64,000 bases of DNA from Ruegeria atlantica (GTDB lineage Bacteria; Pseudomonadota; Alphaproteobacteria; Rhodobacterales; Rhodobacteraceae), in NCBI RefSeq assembly GCF_013032505.1, contig NZ_WQCG01000001.1, positions 372,001 through 436,000 on the forward strand. Reading direction: 5' to 3'. The notes below the pieces were generated by a model. The model saw only the letters and a program-made list of their open reading frames with translations. It searched no databases and had not been told where the DNA came from. The position numbers and the translations under genes were made by a program. Below, one piece after another: positions 10,023-18,740 of the stretch. Numbering within the stretch: the first letter of the stretch is position 1; the number at the start of each line of letters is the position of its first letter.

Positions 10023-10371
10023 GACTCAGATCGACGAAACCGTCAAAGCTAACGATGTGGTGCTCTACATGAAAGGCACCAAAGAGATGCCCCAATGTGG
10101 GTTCTCGTCCCGCGTGGCCGGCGTGCTGAACTACATGGGCGTAGACTATGCCGATGTTAATGTTCTGGCCGACGAAGAGGTTCGTCAGGGCATCAAGGAT
10201 TATTCTGACTGGCCGACCGTGCCACAGCTGTACGTCAAAGGTGAATTCGTCGGCGGTTGCGACATCATCACCGAGATGACCCTGTCGGGCGAATTGGACA
10301 CGCTGTTTGACGAAAATGGTGTCGAATTCAACAAAGAAGCGGCTGACAAAATTCGCGAAGCAAACGCCTGA
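10009..10371 (+). CDS. grxD: Monothiol glutaredoxin Grx4-type
   Basis: A CGFS monothiol glutaredoxin of 120 residues. The active-site motif is PQCGFSSRV with C30, followed by the family's [19 protein letters not shown], which binds glutathione. It carries a glutathione-ligated [2Fe-2S] cluster and partners BolA. The start chosen is [10 protein letters not shown] at 10009, preceded by AAGGACAAGCAAG. An in-frame ATG at 9967 would only add residues lying inside the preceding gene. It ends exactly next to the convergent mliC stop. Confidence 0.96.
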   Translation: MTDVKTQIDETVKANDVVLYMKGTKEMPQCGFSSRVAGVLNYMGVDYADVNVLADEEVRQGIKDYSDWPTVPQLYVKGEFVGGCDIITEMTLSGELDTLFDENGVEFNKEAADKIREANA

Positions 10372-10722
10372 TCAGCGACTGCTGCAATTCTCCAAAACAA
10401 CCTGCTCACTGGCGGCCCCTCCGGTCGCCAGAAAGCTGACGGTCGCATCCCACCCTTTTGACCGCAGTATATACGACCCGGTCTCTCCATCGGACTCATA
10501 GCGAATACCAGATCCGCTGGGCACTTGCTTTAAGGCAACCAATTGGTTGTCCACCATCATCGCCGCCGCACCAGAACCGTCAGCCGCATTGAAATACGCA
10601 ACCTGCAACTCAACGCCATTCTCGCAGGTGAATGTAACCGGTAAGATATCCATATTCGCCCAGGCCAAGCCGGCCGGAAGACCGAACAAACTGGCCAATG
10701 CTGCCGTTTTCAACGCTTTCAT
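10372..10722 (-). CDS. MliC/PliC-family c-type lysozyme inhibitor
   Basis: A 116-residue exported protein. A signal peptide ends near AWA-N (residues 22-23). There is no lipobox cysteine, so it is periplasmic (PliC-like) rather than a lipoprotein. The MliC domain shows FTCENGVELQVAY, then SGSGIRYESDGETGSYILRS and KGWDATVSF. The Cys in FTCENG and the C-terminal ENC probably form a disulfide. The Ser and Lys of SGSGIRY and SKGW correspond to the family's inhibitory motif. The start overlaps the zapA stop (ATGA), placing an envelope protein in a division operon. Confidence 0.85.
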   Translation of the reverse strand: MKALKTAALASLFGLPAGLAWANMDILPVTFTCENGVELQVAYFNAADGSGAAAMMVDNQLVALKQVPSGSGIRYESDGETGSYILRSKGWDATVSFLATGGAASEQVVLENCSSR

Positions 10723-11114
10723 TTCGCTGATTTCTCCTCGACCACTGTGGCCAAAGCCTCGGCGCGTGCGGCGAGCTCAGCCAGTGTATCGGTTACTGAA
10801 GGCGGGACAACGGCCACCTCAATCCGTTCGGGTTCAGGCTCAGGTCGATTGCGCAGGCTTTGCAATTCTGCTTCAACCTCGGCCAATTTGGCCTCTGCCT
10901 TCTTGAGTTTGTCATCGGTCGCAGCGGTTTTGTCGGCCAGCATCAACCCTGCCATCAACAACATTCGGGCCTCGGGCATCCGGCCAATCTGATCCGACAA
11001 AACCTGCGCTTCGTCATCCAGCATTTTTGCGGCAGACTGCAGGAACGGTTCTTCACCGTCCTGGCACGAGACATCAAAACCGCGGCCACCAATATGAATG
11101 GTCAATTCGGGCAT
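10719..11114 (-). CDS. zapA: Cell division protein ZapA
   Basis: A 131-residue FtsZ-ring cross-linker. The N-terminal ZapA globular part (MPELTIHIGGRGFDVSCQDG) is followed by SAAKMLDDEAQVL and LMAGLMLADK, then a long coiled coil up to about residue 90. The C-terminal extension (LAELAARAEALATVVEEK) is longer than in E. coli ZapA (109 residues). It is translationally coupled on both sides: TAATG with the upstream coiled-coil gene and ATGA with mliC. Confidence 0.9.
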   Translation of the reverse strand: MPELTIHIGGRGFDVSCQDGEEPFLQSAAKMLDDEAQVLSDQIGRMPEARMLLMAGLMLADKTAATDDKLKKAEAKLAEVEAELQSLRNRPEPEPERIEVAVVPPSVTDTLAELAARAEALATVVEEKSAK

Positions 11115-11911
11115 TACTCTACCTCTCCCTCAGCCAGCTTTGCCTGCGACAGCAACGGTTCAAGCCGGGCCAAAACGGCCTGGGCTTCGGCAGCGTCGGT
11201 GGCCTGCGCAGCCTTCGTCGCCTCAAGCTCAGCCACCGTCGCGCGGTTTAGCAGTTCAGCATCCGCCAGCCCGTTCTGGCTGGCGGCTCGCAATTCGTCC
11301 ACTGAATTTCGCAACTGCTCATTCGCCTTGCGCATACGTTGTAGATCATCGTCCAAACGTGACATCGCCGCGCCATGGCTGGCGCGTTCGGCGCGCAGCA
11401 TTTCCAGTTCTGCGCTCAACTCCGCAACGCGTTCGCTATCTGCCAATTCTGAACGGAGTTTCTTGTTTTCATCTTCAAGCGACTGCGCTTTGCTTGCGGC
11501 CGCTTTAAGTTCATCGTTTTCCGTCTTGAGAACAATCAGTTCATCTTGGTTTTCTAATGCAGCTTTTGCCTCTGCCAACTCGGCTCTGGCCGCCTCGACC
11601 GCCGCCAACTTGGCGGTGGCCTCGGATAGCTGCTGACGTAAAGCACCGTTTTCGGGATCTTCAGCTGGTGCAGCTTTAAGTGCGTCCATGTCGGCGCGCA
11701 TGGCGTCGACTTCCTTCTCGTGCCGCTCCTTGAGGGATTTCAGCCTCTCTTCCAACTGCGCATTCGCAACGCGTTCGTCTTCCAATGCCGAATGCAGAGC
11801 AGCGTCCTCACCGCCAGTTGCCGGTGCTGCGTCACGCAAGGAGTCAACTCCGGTTCCGATCCTCTCCATCGCGGCAACGATACGGCGCTGTAGTTCTTCG
11901 ATCTGGCTCAT
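11114..11911 (-). CDS. Coiled-coil protein upstream of zapA (possible ZauP-like partner)
   Basis: A 265-residue protein that is almost entirely heptad-repeat coiled coil from about residue 30 to 250, rich in Glu, Ala and Leu, with no membrane segment or catalytic motif. It is the first gene of a three-gene operon with zapA, and its stop overlaps the zapA start by one base. In Caulobacter a coiled-coil partner of ZapA (ZauP) is encoded next to zapA and focuses the Z-ring. The same arrangement here suggests a similar role. This one is much longer, and the match rests on position and structure rather than on sequence identity that I can judge. Confidence 0.65.
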   Translation of the reverse strand: MSQIEELQRRIVAAMERIGTGVDSLRDAAPATGGEDAALHSALEDERVANAQLEERLKSLKERHEKEVDAMRADMDALKAAPAEDPENGALRQQLSEATAKLAAVEAARAELAEAKAALENQDELIVLKTENDELKAAASKAQSLEDENKKLRSELADSERVAELSAELEMLRAERASHGAAMSRLDDDLQRMRKANEQLRNSVDELRAASQNGLADAELLNRATVAELEATKAAQATDAAEAQAVLARLEPLLSQAKLAEGEVE

Positions 11912-12145
11912 GCCCCTGCCACCTCTTTACCAAGGTTCACTTTTTCGCGGCCCATCCGAATCAATACGGGCCGGGTATTGGCCTAGTCTAACCGAATGGG
12001 AGGGAAAATACCCACTGTTTGCTTTCAACCACTTGGACAGCATTCTTGAAGCACGAACGCGACGCAACCCCCAGTTCTGCTTGCACTTTGAGGGGTGGAT
12101 GGTATTGAGCGCCTCATCTGCCTGTAATCCAAAGGAACAACGCCC

Positions 12146-14170
12146 GTGGACCTGACTGCGCTGCGCAATGCCAATCCTGAACACTGGAACAAGGCTGCGG
12201 CCATCCGCACCCTGACCCTTGACGCCGTCGCCGCCGCCAATTCCGGCCATTCCGGTATGCCGATGGGCATGGCCGACGTTGCGACCGTGCTGTTTGAAAA
12301 GCACTTGAAATTTGACGCCTCGGCGCCGAATTGGCCCGACCGCGACCGGTTCATCCTGTCCGCGGGACACGGCTCAATGCTGGTATATTCGTTGCTCTAT
12401 CTCACAGGCCACGCTGACGTGACGCTGGATGAGATCAAGAATTTCCGTCAACTGGGCGCGAAAACTGCCGGGCACCCCGAAAACTTCCTGGTGAATGGTA
12501 TCGAAACCACCACCGGCCCACTGGGACAAGGTATCTCAAACGCCGTAGGCTTTGCCATGGCCGAGGAAATCCAGCGCGCCAACTACGGAAAAAAGGTCGT
12601 AGATCACTATACTTACGTGATTGCAGGCGACGGCTGCCTGATGGAAGGCGTCAGCCAGGAGGCCATCACCCTCGCGGGGCGTCATGAGCTGAGCAAGCTG
12701 ATCGTTTTCTGGGACAACAACAATATCACTATCGACGGCACCGTTGATATCGCCGATCGCACTGATCAGGTGCGCCGTTTTGCGGCTTCGGGCTGGCATG
12801 TGATTGAAATCGACGGCCATGATCCGATCGCGATTGATGCAGCAATTGTACAAGCCAAAGCGTCCAACAAACCGACCATGATCGCGTGCGAAAGCCACAT
12901 CGCGCTGGGTCACGCCGCTCAGGATACTTCCAAAGGTCACGGCGCATTGACCGATCAGGATCAGCTGAAAGCTGCTAAAGATGGCTATGGCTGGCCCCAC
13001 GACGCCTTTGTGGTTCCCGCTGATGTCAAATCGGCTTGGGAGGCCATCGGCGCTCGCGGCGCTGCCGAGCGCGCAGCGTGGGAAGAGCGTTTTGCTCAGA
13101 TTTCGGAGCGCAAGCAGGCCGAATTCAACCGCGCCTATGCTCTTGAAGCACCCAAAAAACTGGCCGGTGCCATCCGCGCGTTCAAGAAGCAGATGTCGGA
13201 AGATCAGCCGAAACTCGCCACCCGCGCGTCTTCGGAAAAAGTTCTGAACGTCGTGAACCCGATCATGACCGAAACCGTTGGCGGTTCAGCCGACCTGACC
13301 GGATCGAACAACACCAAATCTGCGGATATGGGCGTATTCCTGCCGGAAAACCGCAAAGGTCGCTACATTCACTATGGTATCCGTGAACACGGAATGGCCG
13401 CAGCGATGAACGGTATGGCGCTGCACGGTGGTATCCGCCCATATGGCGGCACGTTCATGGCGTTCACCGACTATGCCCGCCCGTCCATGCGACTGGCCGC
13501 ATTGATGAAGGTGCCTTCGGTCTTCGTGATGACCCATGACTCGATCGGTCTGGGCGAAGACGGCCCGACCCACCAGCCGGTCGAACATCTGGCCATCTCG
13601 CGTGCGACGCCGAACACCTATGTGTTCCGCCCCGCCGACGTGGTCGAAACTGCCGAAGCTTGGGAACTTGCGCTGACCTTCAAAGATAGTCCTTCTGTCC
13701 TGTCACTGACCCGTCAGGGCGTGCCGACCGTTCGAAAAGACCACAAGACCAAGAACCTGACTGCTCAGGGCGCGTATGTTCTGGCCGATGCGGACAGCAA
13801 ACGTCAGGCTATCCTGATCGCCACCGGGTCCGAAGTGTCGTTAGCGATGGAAGCCAAAGCGATGCTTGAGGCTGAAGGCATTGGCACCCGCGTCGTCTCC
13901 ATGCCCTCGATGGAGCTTTTCGCCGAGCAGGATGAAGCCTATCGCAAGCGCGTCCTGCCAGGCGGACCCGTCCGCGTTGGGATTGAGGCTGCAGTCCGCG
14001 CAGGTGGCTGGGACCGTTGGTTGCTGGGCGAACGCGGCCGCGAAGCCAAAGCAGGATTCATCGGCATGTCCAGTTTCGGCGCCTCGGCTCCCGCCGGTGA
14101 GCTTTACAAACATTTCGGTATCACCGCCGAAGCGACCGTGGCCAAGGTCAAAGAATTGCTTGGGTTGTAA
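12146..14170 (+). CDS. tkt: Transketolase
   Basis: A TPP-dependent two-carbon transferase of the pentose phosphate pathway, 674 residues, full length. GTG start with AAGGAACAACGCCC upstream. The TPP-binding motif begins [13 protein letters not shown] at residue 161 and closes with WDNNNIT. H-G-S-M (AGHGSML) near residue 74 and GPTHQP near 473 are characteristic. It is monocistronic and ended by a terminator; glycolytic gap and DUF808 genes lie downstream. Confidence 0.97.
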   Translation: MDLTALRNANPEHWNKAAAIRTLTLDAVAAANSGHSGMPMGMADVATVLFEKHLKFDASAPNWPDRDRFILSAGHGSMLVYSLLYLTGHADVTLDEIKNFRQLGAKTAGHPENFLVNGIETTTGPLGQGISNAVGFAMAEEIQRANYGKKVVDHYTYVIAGDGCLMEGVSQEAITLAGRHELSKLIVFWDNNNITIDGTVDIADRTDQVRRFAASGWHVIEIDGHDPIAIDAAIVQAKASNKPTMIACESHIALGHAAQDTSKGHGALTDQDQLKAAKDGYGWPHDAFVVPADVKSAWEAIGARGAAERAAWEERFAQISERKQAEFNRAYALEAPKKLAGAIRAFKKQMSEDQPKLATRASSEKVLNVVNPIMTETVGGSADLTGSNNTKSADMGVFLPENRKGRYIHYGIREHGMAAAMNGMALHGGIRPYGGTFMAFTDYARPSMRLAALMKVPSVFVMTHDSIGLGEDGPTHQPVEHLAISRATPNTYVFRPADVVETAEAWELALTFKDSPSVLSLTRQGVPTVRKDHKTKNLTAQGAYVLADADSKRQAILIATGSEVSLAMEAKAMLEAEGIGTRVVSMPSMELFAEQDEAYRKRVLPGGPVRVGIEAAVRAGGWDRWLLGERGREAKAGFIGMSSFGASAPAGELYKHFGITAEATVAKVKELLGL

Positions 14171-14194
14171 ACCCATCACAAATAGAAGAGCAAA

Positions 14195-14216
14195 GGGCGG
14201 CATTGGCCGCCCTTTT
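14195..14216 (+). terminator. Intrinsic terminator after tkt
   Basis: GGGCGGC (14195-14201), loop ATTG, GCCGCCC (14206-14212), then TTTT. Confidence 0.85.
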
Positions 14217-14226
14217 CATTTGGGTT

Positions 14227-15189
14227 TCAGTGCGTCTCGGACTTTTTGGACATTAGCGGCCCAATCACCTTGGTCGCCAACGGGATAAGTACAAACCCCC
14301 AAGCCAGCCCAAAAATGCCATCCATCGTCGCCTTGGATACCCATTCAACAACGCCAGTCCACTGCTCGGACACGGAATGACCAATGGCATAAGCCCAGTC
14401 GTGGATGTGGTGCCCCAGCCAGCCAAAGCCCAAAACCTCCATCCCGTGAATGATAATGGAACCGCCGACCCATAGCATTGCTGCGGTGCCTACAATGGAC
14501 AAGACCTTCATCACCACGGGCATGGCTTTGACCAATCCACGTCCCAGCCCTCGCCCGATAGGCGTCGGAGCGTTTTGCGCGAGGTACAGCCCAACATCAT
14601 CCATCTTAACGATCAGGGCCACTGATCCGTAAACTGCGACAGTGACCCCGATCCCCACAACTGCCAACGTCGCGGCCTGCATCCACAGGTTCGGCGCCTC
14701 AATCGCGGCCAGTGCAATTGTCATGATTTCAGCTGAAAGGATAAAGTCGGTCTTGATCGCGCCTTTTACCTTTTGTTCTTCCAGATGACCGGGATCGCGT
14801 ATGGCCATGTCTTCTTCGATGACGTGACTTCCATGCGGGAAAAGAACATGGAATATCTTCTCGGCCCCTTCGAAGCACAGATATGAGCCACCGAGCATCA
14901 GCAAAGGCGTAATCAACCACGGTGCAAAGTTCGCCAGCAGTAAGGCAACCGGCAGCAGCAGGATGATCTTGTTAAAGATAGATCCGCGCGCGATACGCCA
15001 GATGATCGGCAATTCCCGCGCCGGGGCGAATCCCTGAACGTATTTCGGGGTCACGGCGGCATCGTCAATGATAACGCCTGCGGTCTTCGCCCCTGCCTTC
15101 CCGGCAGCCGCGACCACATCATCCACAGACGATGCCGCTACCTTTGCAATACCCGCTACATCATCCAACAGGGCCAACAGACCGCTCAT
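14227..15189 (-). CDS. DUF808-family integral membrane protein (YedI-like)
   Basis: A 320-residue polytopic inner-membrane protein of uncharacterised function. The family N-terminus MSGLLALLDDVAGIAKVAA is clear, followed by hydrophobic helices (IILLLPVALLLANFAPW, MTIALAAIEAPN, VGIGVTVAVYGSVALIV) and a C-terminal helix region. The start at 15189 has AAGGAAACACC upstream. An extended frame starting five codons earlier would place the ribosome site inside the gene. It is convergent with tkt and divergent from gap. Confidence 0.88.
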   Translation of the reverse strand: MSGLLALLDDVAGIAKVAASSVDDVVAAAGKAGAKTAGVIIDDAAVTPKYVQGFAPARELPIIWRIARGSIFNKIILLLPVALLLANFAPWLITPLLMLGGSYLCFEGAEKIFHVLFPHGSHVIEEDMAIRDPGHLEEQKVKGAIKTDFILSAEIMTIALAAIEAPNLWMQAATLAVVGIGVTVAVYGSVALIVKMDDVGLYLAQNAPTPIGRGLGRGLVKAMPVVMKVLSIVGTAAMLWVGGSIIIHGMEVLGFGWLGHHIHDWAYAIGHSVSEQWTGVVEWVSKATMDGIFGLAWGFVLIPLATKVIGPLMSKKSETH

Positions 15190-15240
15190 GGTGTTTCCTT
15201 TCAATTCACCTGCCGCACCCGGAGCCTACCCGATCCGACG

Positions 15241-15283
15241 GCTAGCGCAAGCGTTAGCGCAACCGGCGCAGGTTTGCGCTAAC
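15241..15283. promoter_or_regulatory. Cluster of CceR-like operator sites upstream of the first gap gene
   Basis: Three near-copies of the palindrome GTTAGCGCTAAC lie in the gap promoter region: GCTAGCGCAAGC (15241-15252, 9 of 12 matches), GTTAGCGCAACC (15253-15264, 10 of 12) and GTTTGCGCTAAC (15272-15283, 11 of 12). This palindrome is the binding motif I recall for the LacI-family regulator CceR, which controls central carbon metabolism in Rhodobacter. Assignment to CceR is knowledge-based inference; the repeats are directly visible. Confidence 0.65.
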
Positions 15284-15370
15284 ACGTTAAAAATATGTCA
15301 CTTTTGGTCTTTTGAGAAAGCGCTTTGACCGCTATATGGCGTCCAACGCAAGCGCATTTGGAGACAGCAC

Positions 15371-16372
15371 ATGACCATCAAGGTCGGTATCAATGGTTTT
15401 GGCCGCATTGGCCGCTGCACGTTGTCGCATATCGCGGCATCTGCCCGCAACGACATCGAAGTGATCAAGGTCAACGCAACCGGCCCGCTGGAAACCACGG
15501 CGCATCTGCTGAAATACGACAGCATTCACGGTCGTTTCCCCCGTGATGTCGCAATCGATGGCAAAACCATGGATTTGGGCCGCGGTCCGATGGAGATGTT
15601 CTCGACCTATGACATGAATGAACTGGACTGGGATGGCTGCGACGTCGTTCTGGAATGTACCGGAAAATTCAATGACGGTCTGAAAGCTAAAACGCACCTG
15701 GATCGTGGTGCGCAAAAGGTCCTGCTGTCTGCACCTGGCAAAAACGTCGACAAGACCATCGTTTACGGTGTGAACCACAACAGCCTTGTGACCGAAGACA
15801 AAATGGTCTCGAACGGCTCGTGCACTACGAACTGCCTTGCTCCGCTTGCCAAGGTACTGGACGAGGGCATCGGCATTGAGAACGGCATTATGACCACGAT
15901 CCACGCCTATACCGGTGACCAGCCGACCCTGGATCGCCGTCACAGCGACCTTTACCGCGCGCGTGCTGCGGCGATGTCGATGATCCCGACCTCGACAGGT
16001 GCCGCGAAAGCTCTGGGTGAGGTTCTGCCTAACCTAAAGGGTCGTCTGGATGGCTCGGCCATCCGTGTACCGACACCGAATGTTTCCGCTGTTGACCTGA
16101 CATTCCGCGCCGCACGCGATGTTACGGTAGAAGAAGTGAACGCCGTCGTGCGCGAAGCCTCGCAGGGTTCAATGCAGCGCGTTCTGGGCTATGAGCCTGC
16201 TCCGTTGGTTTCGACCGATTTCAACCACACCGAGGAAAGCTCGATCTTCGCTCCCGACCAGACCCGTGTTGTCGGAGACCGCATGGTTCGGGTGCTCGCT
16301 TGGTATGACAACGAATGGGCGTTCTCGGTCCGTATGGCAGACGTCGCGGTCGCCATGGGTCGCCTTAACTAA
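15371..16372 (+). CDS. gap: Glyceraldehyde-3-phosphate dehydrogenase, paralogue 1 (non-Asp cofactor site)
   Basis: A type I GAPDH of 333 residues: N-terminal NAD(P) fold INGFGRIGR, catalytic C151 in NGSCTTNCLAP, His in TTIHAYTGDQ and the C-terminal WYDNEWAFS. At the cofactor-determining position, Asp in most NAD-specific enzymes, it has Ala36 (VNATGPLETT), whereas the paralogue downstream has Asp36. That suggests relaxed or NADP-preferring, possibly gluconeogenic use. This is inference. The start has GGAGACAGCAC upstream. CceR-like operators precede it and a terminator follows. Confidence 0.95.
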   Translation: MTIKVGINGFGRIGRCTLSHIAASARNDIEVIKVNATGPLETTAHLLKYDSIHGRFPRDVAIDGKTMDLGRGPMEMFSTYDMNELDWDGCDVVLECTGKFNDGLKAKTHLDRGAQKVLLSAPGKNVDKTIVYGVNHNSLVTEDKMVSNGSCTTNCLAPLAKVLDEGIGIENGIMTTIHAYTGDQPTLDRRHSDLYRARAAAMSMIPTSTGAAKALGEVLPNLKGRLDGSAIRVPTPNVSAVDLTFRAARDVTVEEVNAVVREASQGSMQRVLGYEPAPLVSTDFNHTEESSIFAPDQTRVVGDRMVRVLAWYDNEWAFSVRMADVAVAMGRLN

Positions 16373-16398
16373 GGTTGTTTTGAAATCTTGAACCTTTT

Positions 16399-16429
16399 CG
16401 CCCGCTCAGGTTATCTGGGCGGGCGTTTT
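16399..16429 (+). terminator. Intrinsic terminator after gap paralogue 1
   Basis: CGCCCGC (16399-16405) pairs with GCGGGCG (16419-16425), followed by TTTT. Confidence 0.8.
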
Positions 16430-16443
16430 CGTCTGGGGCATGC

Positions 16444-16587
16444 ATGACAAATCAAATCGCCATTTGGCTTGCCCTATTGATATTAGGCATGTTCATCGCC
16501 GACTACGCGCTGTTTGGCACCGAACATCTCGTATTCCTCGGCAAGAAACTCTACGCCTTTTTGGACTGGCTCGCCTTCTGGCGGTGA
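16444..16587 (+). CDS. 47-residue single-pass membrane protein between the two gap genes
   Basis: A small open frame, MTNQIAIWLALLILGMFI followed by ADYALFGTEHLVFLGKKLY and a C-terminus ending DWLAFWR. It has one strong N-terminal transmembrane helix (residues 4-19) and an amphipathic, aromatic-rich C-terminus. GC-rich third positions and a normal stop fit real coding. I recall similar short proteins ending in an AFWR-like motif beside gap genes in other Rhodobacteraceae, but cannot verify this here. The function is unknown. The upstream GGGGCATGC gives only a modest ribosome site. Confidence 0.7.
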   Translation: MTNQIAIWLALLILGMFIADYALFGTEHLVFLGKKLYAFLDWLAFWR

Positions 16588-16624
16588 CTGAGGTTTTACT
16601 TGACTTTTTCTCTGATCTGGCTTT

Positions 16625-16636
16625 GTTAGCGCTAAC
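16625..16636. promoter_or_regulatory. Perfect CceR-type operator GTTAGCGCTAAC upstream of the second gap gene
   Basis: A perfect 12-bp palindrome, with flanks TTT and TTG, 34 bp upstream of the gap ATG. It is the full-consensus version of the partial sites seen upstream of the first gap gene, which indicates a shared LacI-family regulator. CceR is the known candidate in this bacterial family. Confidence 0.75.
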
Positions 16637-16669
16637 TTGGTATTAGCCGCATTTCGGACGGAGCAGGAC

Positions 16670-17674
16670 ATGACACTCAAGCTGGCAATCAACGGATTTG
16701 GACGGATCGGACGCGGAGTGCTGCGGGCGATTATGGAAACCGGGCGAACGGATGTTGAAATCGTTGCAATCAACGATCTGGCCAAGCCGGAAATGAACGC
16801 ACATCTGTTCGAATTCGACAGCGTTCATGGCCGATACAATAAACCCGTCACCCTGACCGAGGCGGGCCTTGATGTTGGAAATGGCCCGATCCGCCTGAGC
16901 AGTGAACGCGAGCCGGAAAAGCTGGATTGGTCCGACGTGGACGTCGTTCTGGAATGCACAGGTGTGTTCCGGACACGAGAGGCGGCGTCCCGTCATTTTG
17001 AAAATGGGTCAAAAAAGGTGCTGATATCTGCCCCCGCGCGCGGCGATGGTGGCGTTAAGACCATCGTATTCGGCGTGAACGACCACGAGCTGACAGCCGA
17101 AGACACCGTGGTGTCCAACGCGTCTTGTACCACCAACTGCTTGTCACCGGTTGCCGCGGCGCTGGATGCGGGGCTGGGTATTGTACATGGCAACATGACA
17201 ACTGTTCACGCGTACACCGCCAGCCAGCCCGTTCACGACACTGCCGGCAAAGACCCCTACCTTTCTCGCGCAGCTGCACTGTCTATGATACCGACCACAA
17301 CGGGCGCAGCTTCAGCCGTTGGCCTCGTCCTACCGCAATTGGCGGGCAAACTGACCGGCCAGGCCATTCGCGTACCCACCCCAAACGTTTCCGTGGTAGA
17401 TCTGGTCGCCGAAGTTTCACGTCCGACAACGGAAGAGGAAGTGAACGCGCTGTTTATTGAAGCCGCGGCCAAAATCCCTGGAGTTCTGGCGGCAGAAAAT
17501 CGCCCGCTAATCTCAGTCGATTTCAACCACGATGCGCACAGCTCGACCGTTTCGCTGCCGGAAACCAAAGTCACCGATGGCACGCTGGTTCGCGTGTTGG
17601 CTTGGTATGACAATGAATGGGGCTTCTCGAACCGTATGCTGGACACCGCCGCAGCGATGGGCGCCCTAGCCTAA
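16670..17674 (+). CDS. gap: Glyceraldehyde-3-phosphate dehydrogenase, paralogue 2 (NAD-type)
   Basis: A type I GAPDH of 334 residues. INGFGRIGR begins the NAD fold. Asp36 (INDLAKPEMNAH) is the residue that favours NAD over NADP. The catalytic C153 lies in NASCTTNCLSP. The start MTLKLAINGF at 16670 follows GGAGCAGGAC. An earlier in-frame GTG at 16637 would put the CceR site immediately before the coding region and lacks a ribosome site. It overlaps the convergent coaD by 9 nt. It is probably the glycolytic isozyme (inference). Confidence 0.95.
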   Translation: MTLKLAINGFGRIGRGVLRAIMETGRTDVEIVAINDLAKPEMNAHLFEFDSVHGRYNKPVTLTEAGLDVGNGPIRLSSEREPEKLDWSDVDVVLECTGVFRTREAASRHFENGSKKVLISAPARGDGGVKTIVFGVNDHELTAEDTVVSNASCTTNCLSPVAAALDAGLGIVHGNMTTVHAYTASQPVHDTAGKDPYLSRAAALSMIPTTTGAASAVGLVLPQLAGKLTGQAIRVPTPNVSVVDLVAEVSRPTTEEEVNALFIEAAAKIPGVLAAENRPLISVDFNHDAHSSTVSLPETKVTDGTLVRVLAWYDNEWGFSNRMLDTAAAMGALA

Positions 17675-18157
17675 ACGGTCGCGCAGCGCCGCATTGACGC
17701 GGGGCGTGACGAATTTCGCCACGTCCCCGTCCAAACGGGCGATTTCCTTGACCAGTTTGGACGCAATGGCCTGATGCCGTGCCTCGGCCATCAGAAAGAC
17801 CGTCTCGATCGAGTCGTCCAGTGCTCGGTTCATTCCAACCATCTGGAATTCATACTCAAAATCCGCAACAGCCCGCAGGCCGCGGACGATGATTTGCGCT
17901 CCAACATCGCGAGCGCAGTCGATCAGTAGATTTTCAAAGGGATGAGCAACGATTTCAGTACCCGTTTGCTCGGTCAGGTGTGAGCATTCCGCCTCAATCA
18001 TGGCCACGCGTTCTTCCAGCGAAAACAACGGCCCCTTGTCGCGGTTGATAGCGACGCCAATGACCAGTTTGTCGACTAATGCTGCCGCGCGTCGGATGAT
18101 GTCGATATGACCCAGGGTGATTGGATCGAAAGTCCCGGGATATAATCCAACCCTCAT
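17666..18157 (-). CDS. coaD: Phosphopantetheine adenylyltransferase
   Basis: Transfers AMP from ATP to 4'-phosphopantetheine, the penultimate step of CoA synthesis. It has 163 residues, standard length. The nucleotidyltransferase motif PGTFDPITLGHIDII (T/H-x-G-H) is at residues 8-22, and the ISSTxxR-equivalent region is MAEARHQAIASKLVKEIA. The start is preceded by AGGAGGCCACG. It is convergent with gap, overlapping tail to tail. Confidence 0.97.
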   Translation of the reverse strand: MRVGLYPGTFDPITLGHIDIIRRAAALVDKLVIGVAINRDKGPLFSLEERVAMIEAECSHLTEQTGTEIVAHPFENLLIDCARDVGAQIIVRGLRAVADFEYEFQMVGMNRALDDSIETVFLMAEARHQAIASKLVKEIARLDGDVAKFVTPRVNAALRDRLG

Positions 18158-18242
18158 CGTGGCCTCCTGCGCAATAAACTTTCTGCGCTAGCAAACATAA
18201 CTTCGCCGCAGGTGCAAGTGGAAGCTATGGGGATCGCGGGCG

Positions 18243-18680
18243 TCAATGCCCCATGATCATGCCCTGCAGTGCGTCTTTTTCCATGGCCAGTTCTGCCAAC
18301 TGTGCTTTTACCACGTCACCAAGCGTCACGATTCCCACCAGCTTGCCATCTTCGACAATGGGCATGTGGCGGAAACGTCCCTCGGTCATGCGTGTCATGA
18401 TATCTTGCACTGTGTCTTGTTGCGTGGCCGTAACAAGATTACGGGTCATATAGGCGCTGACTGGCTGCGTTAAGCAACTACTGCCGCTTGCGGCCAGTTC
18501 TCTGACGATGTCCCGCTCGGAAAGGATACCAGTCGCCGTTTCGCCGCCATCTTCGGATACAACAACCGTCCCGATCCGTTTTTCCGCCAGGATTTTTGAG
18601 GCTTCAGTCACAGTGACAGACGGGTCAACCGTTTCCACCCCCCCGCTGGCCTTGGATTTCAGAATGGCCTGAACGAGCAT
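18243..18680 (-). CDS. CBS-domain pair protein
   Basis: A 145-residue protein made of two CBS domains (about residues 10-68 and 75-135), with ILSERDIVRELA in the first and IVTLGDVVKAQLAE in the second. Stand-alone CBS pairs bind adenosyl ligands and usually regulate a partner enzyme or channel. No fused effector domain is present and the partner is unknown. The start has GAGGTAACGCTT upstream. Confidence 0.85.
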   Translation of the reverse strand: MLVQAILKSKASGGVETVDPSVTVTEASKILAEKRIGTVVVSEDGGETATGILSERDIVRELAASGSSCLTQPVSAYMTRNLVTATQQDTVQDIMTRMTEGRFRHMPIVEDGKLVGIVTLGDVVKAQLAELAMEKDALQGMIMGH

Positions 18681-18740
18681 AAGCGTTACCTCCGAAATAA
18701 TGTCCTGTTTTCCAAAGCGTTGCCGGAATGCTTAAACCTG

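Noticed and set aside
10860..11636. A 258-codon plus-strand frame over zapA and the coiled-coil gene
   Set aside because: Ser/Ala/Phe low-complexity translation of the complementary strand of a coiled coil; the zapA operon is clearly on the minus strand.
11912..12145. 6S RNA near zapA, as in enterobacteria
   Set aside because: The 234-bp spacer before tkt shows no long interrupted helix with a central bubble; nothing else was recognisable in it.
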